This document shows, one piece after another, positions 63,353-64,000 of a DNA stretch of 64,000 nucleotides. The translations under genes were made by a program, and so were the position numbers. This DNA comes from Salisaeta longa DSM 21114. GTDB lineage: Bacteria > Bacteroidota > Rhodothermia > Rhodothermales > Salinibacteraceae. The notes under the pieces were generated by a model. The model had not been told where the DNA came from, did no database searches, and was given only the letters and a program-made list of their open reading frames with translations. Every line of letters starts with the position of its first letter. Position 1 is the stretch's first letter. The stretch is taken from positions 81,911 through 145,910 of the forward strand of contig NZ_ATTH01000001.1 of the NCBI RefSeq assembly GCF_000419585.1, read 5' to 3'.

Positions 63353-64000
<648 letters not shown>

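Overview
The window looks like chromosomal DNA of a GC-rich member of the Bacteroidota/Rhodothermota lineage (Salinibacter or Rhodothermus-like). The evidence is a type IX secretion core (gldK-gldL-gldM-gldN), two S46 dipeptidyl-peptidases of the kind typical of this lineage, a menaquinone-pathway menH, few obvious Shine-Dalgarno sequences, and high-GC codon use almost throughout. No phage, CRISPR array or transposase gene was seen. Genus is not resolved from sequence alone.

Layout. 0-10 kb: end of a TRAP permease gene, a GbsR-like regulator, tRNA-Leu(UAG), tandem S46 peptidases, an alkaline-phosphatase-superfamily enzyme, a patatin-like phospholipase and comM. 10-15.3 kb: outer-membrane barrel gene followed by gldK, gldL, gldM and gldN, closed by a strong terminator. 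This is the envelope-spanning core of the type IX machine. GldK is unusual: an N-terminal beta-barrel-like domain is joined to the sulfatase-modifying-factor domain, with a PPAGGQ repeat tail. GldM is short. 15.5-25.3 kb: M14 carboxypeptidase, then a surface-glycan set (NKWYS/sulfotransferase-like protein, MsbA-type ABC exporter, GT61 transferase, sulfotransferase), a lipoprotein and a D-threonine-aldolase-like enzyme. 25.3-38.3 kb: Tat-exported beta-lactamase-fold hydrolase, menH, GT4, a family B DNA polymerase, GT2, a CDP-alcohol phosphatidyltransferase, ftsY, fmt, a tiny DUF2256 gene, spo0M, tsaE and an ABC permease.

38.6-44 kb: ugd, UDP-glucuronate decarboxylase, cysD and a cysN-cysC fusion. 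These supply UDP-glucuronate, UDP-xylose and PAPS, which the sulfotransferases at 18-23 kb could use; together they suggest a sulfated surface glycan. 44-52 kb: MBL-fold protein, an orphan RNase-H-like protein, ppa, a metal-resistance operon (thioredoxin-like, MerR-type regulator, CopA ATPase), a methyltransferase, a DUF4396 membrane protein and queE. 52-64 kb: glyA, a pyrE-like gene, tatC, a DUF58/BatD pair, a sirtuin, tRNA(CAU), an acyltransferase, an M1 peptidase, tRNA-Asn, an MNT/HEPN pair and the 3' part of groEL.

Two related elements of about 155-159 bp (34935-35089 and 49718-49876) have terminal inverted repeats beginning GGCTGTGTTT and lie between TA dinucleotides, like MITEs. In both places the TA plus the first base of the element end forms the TAG stop codon of the neighbouring minus-strand gene.
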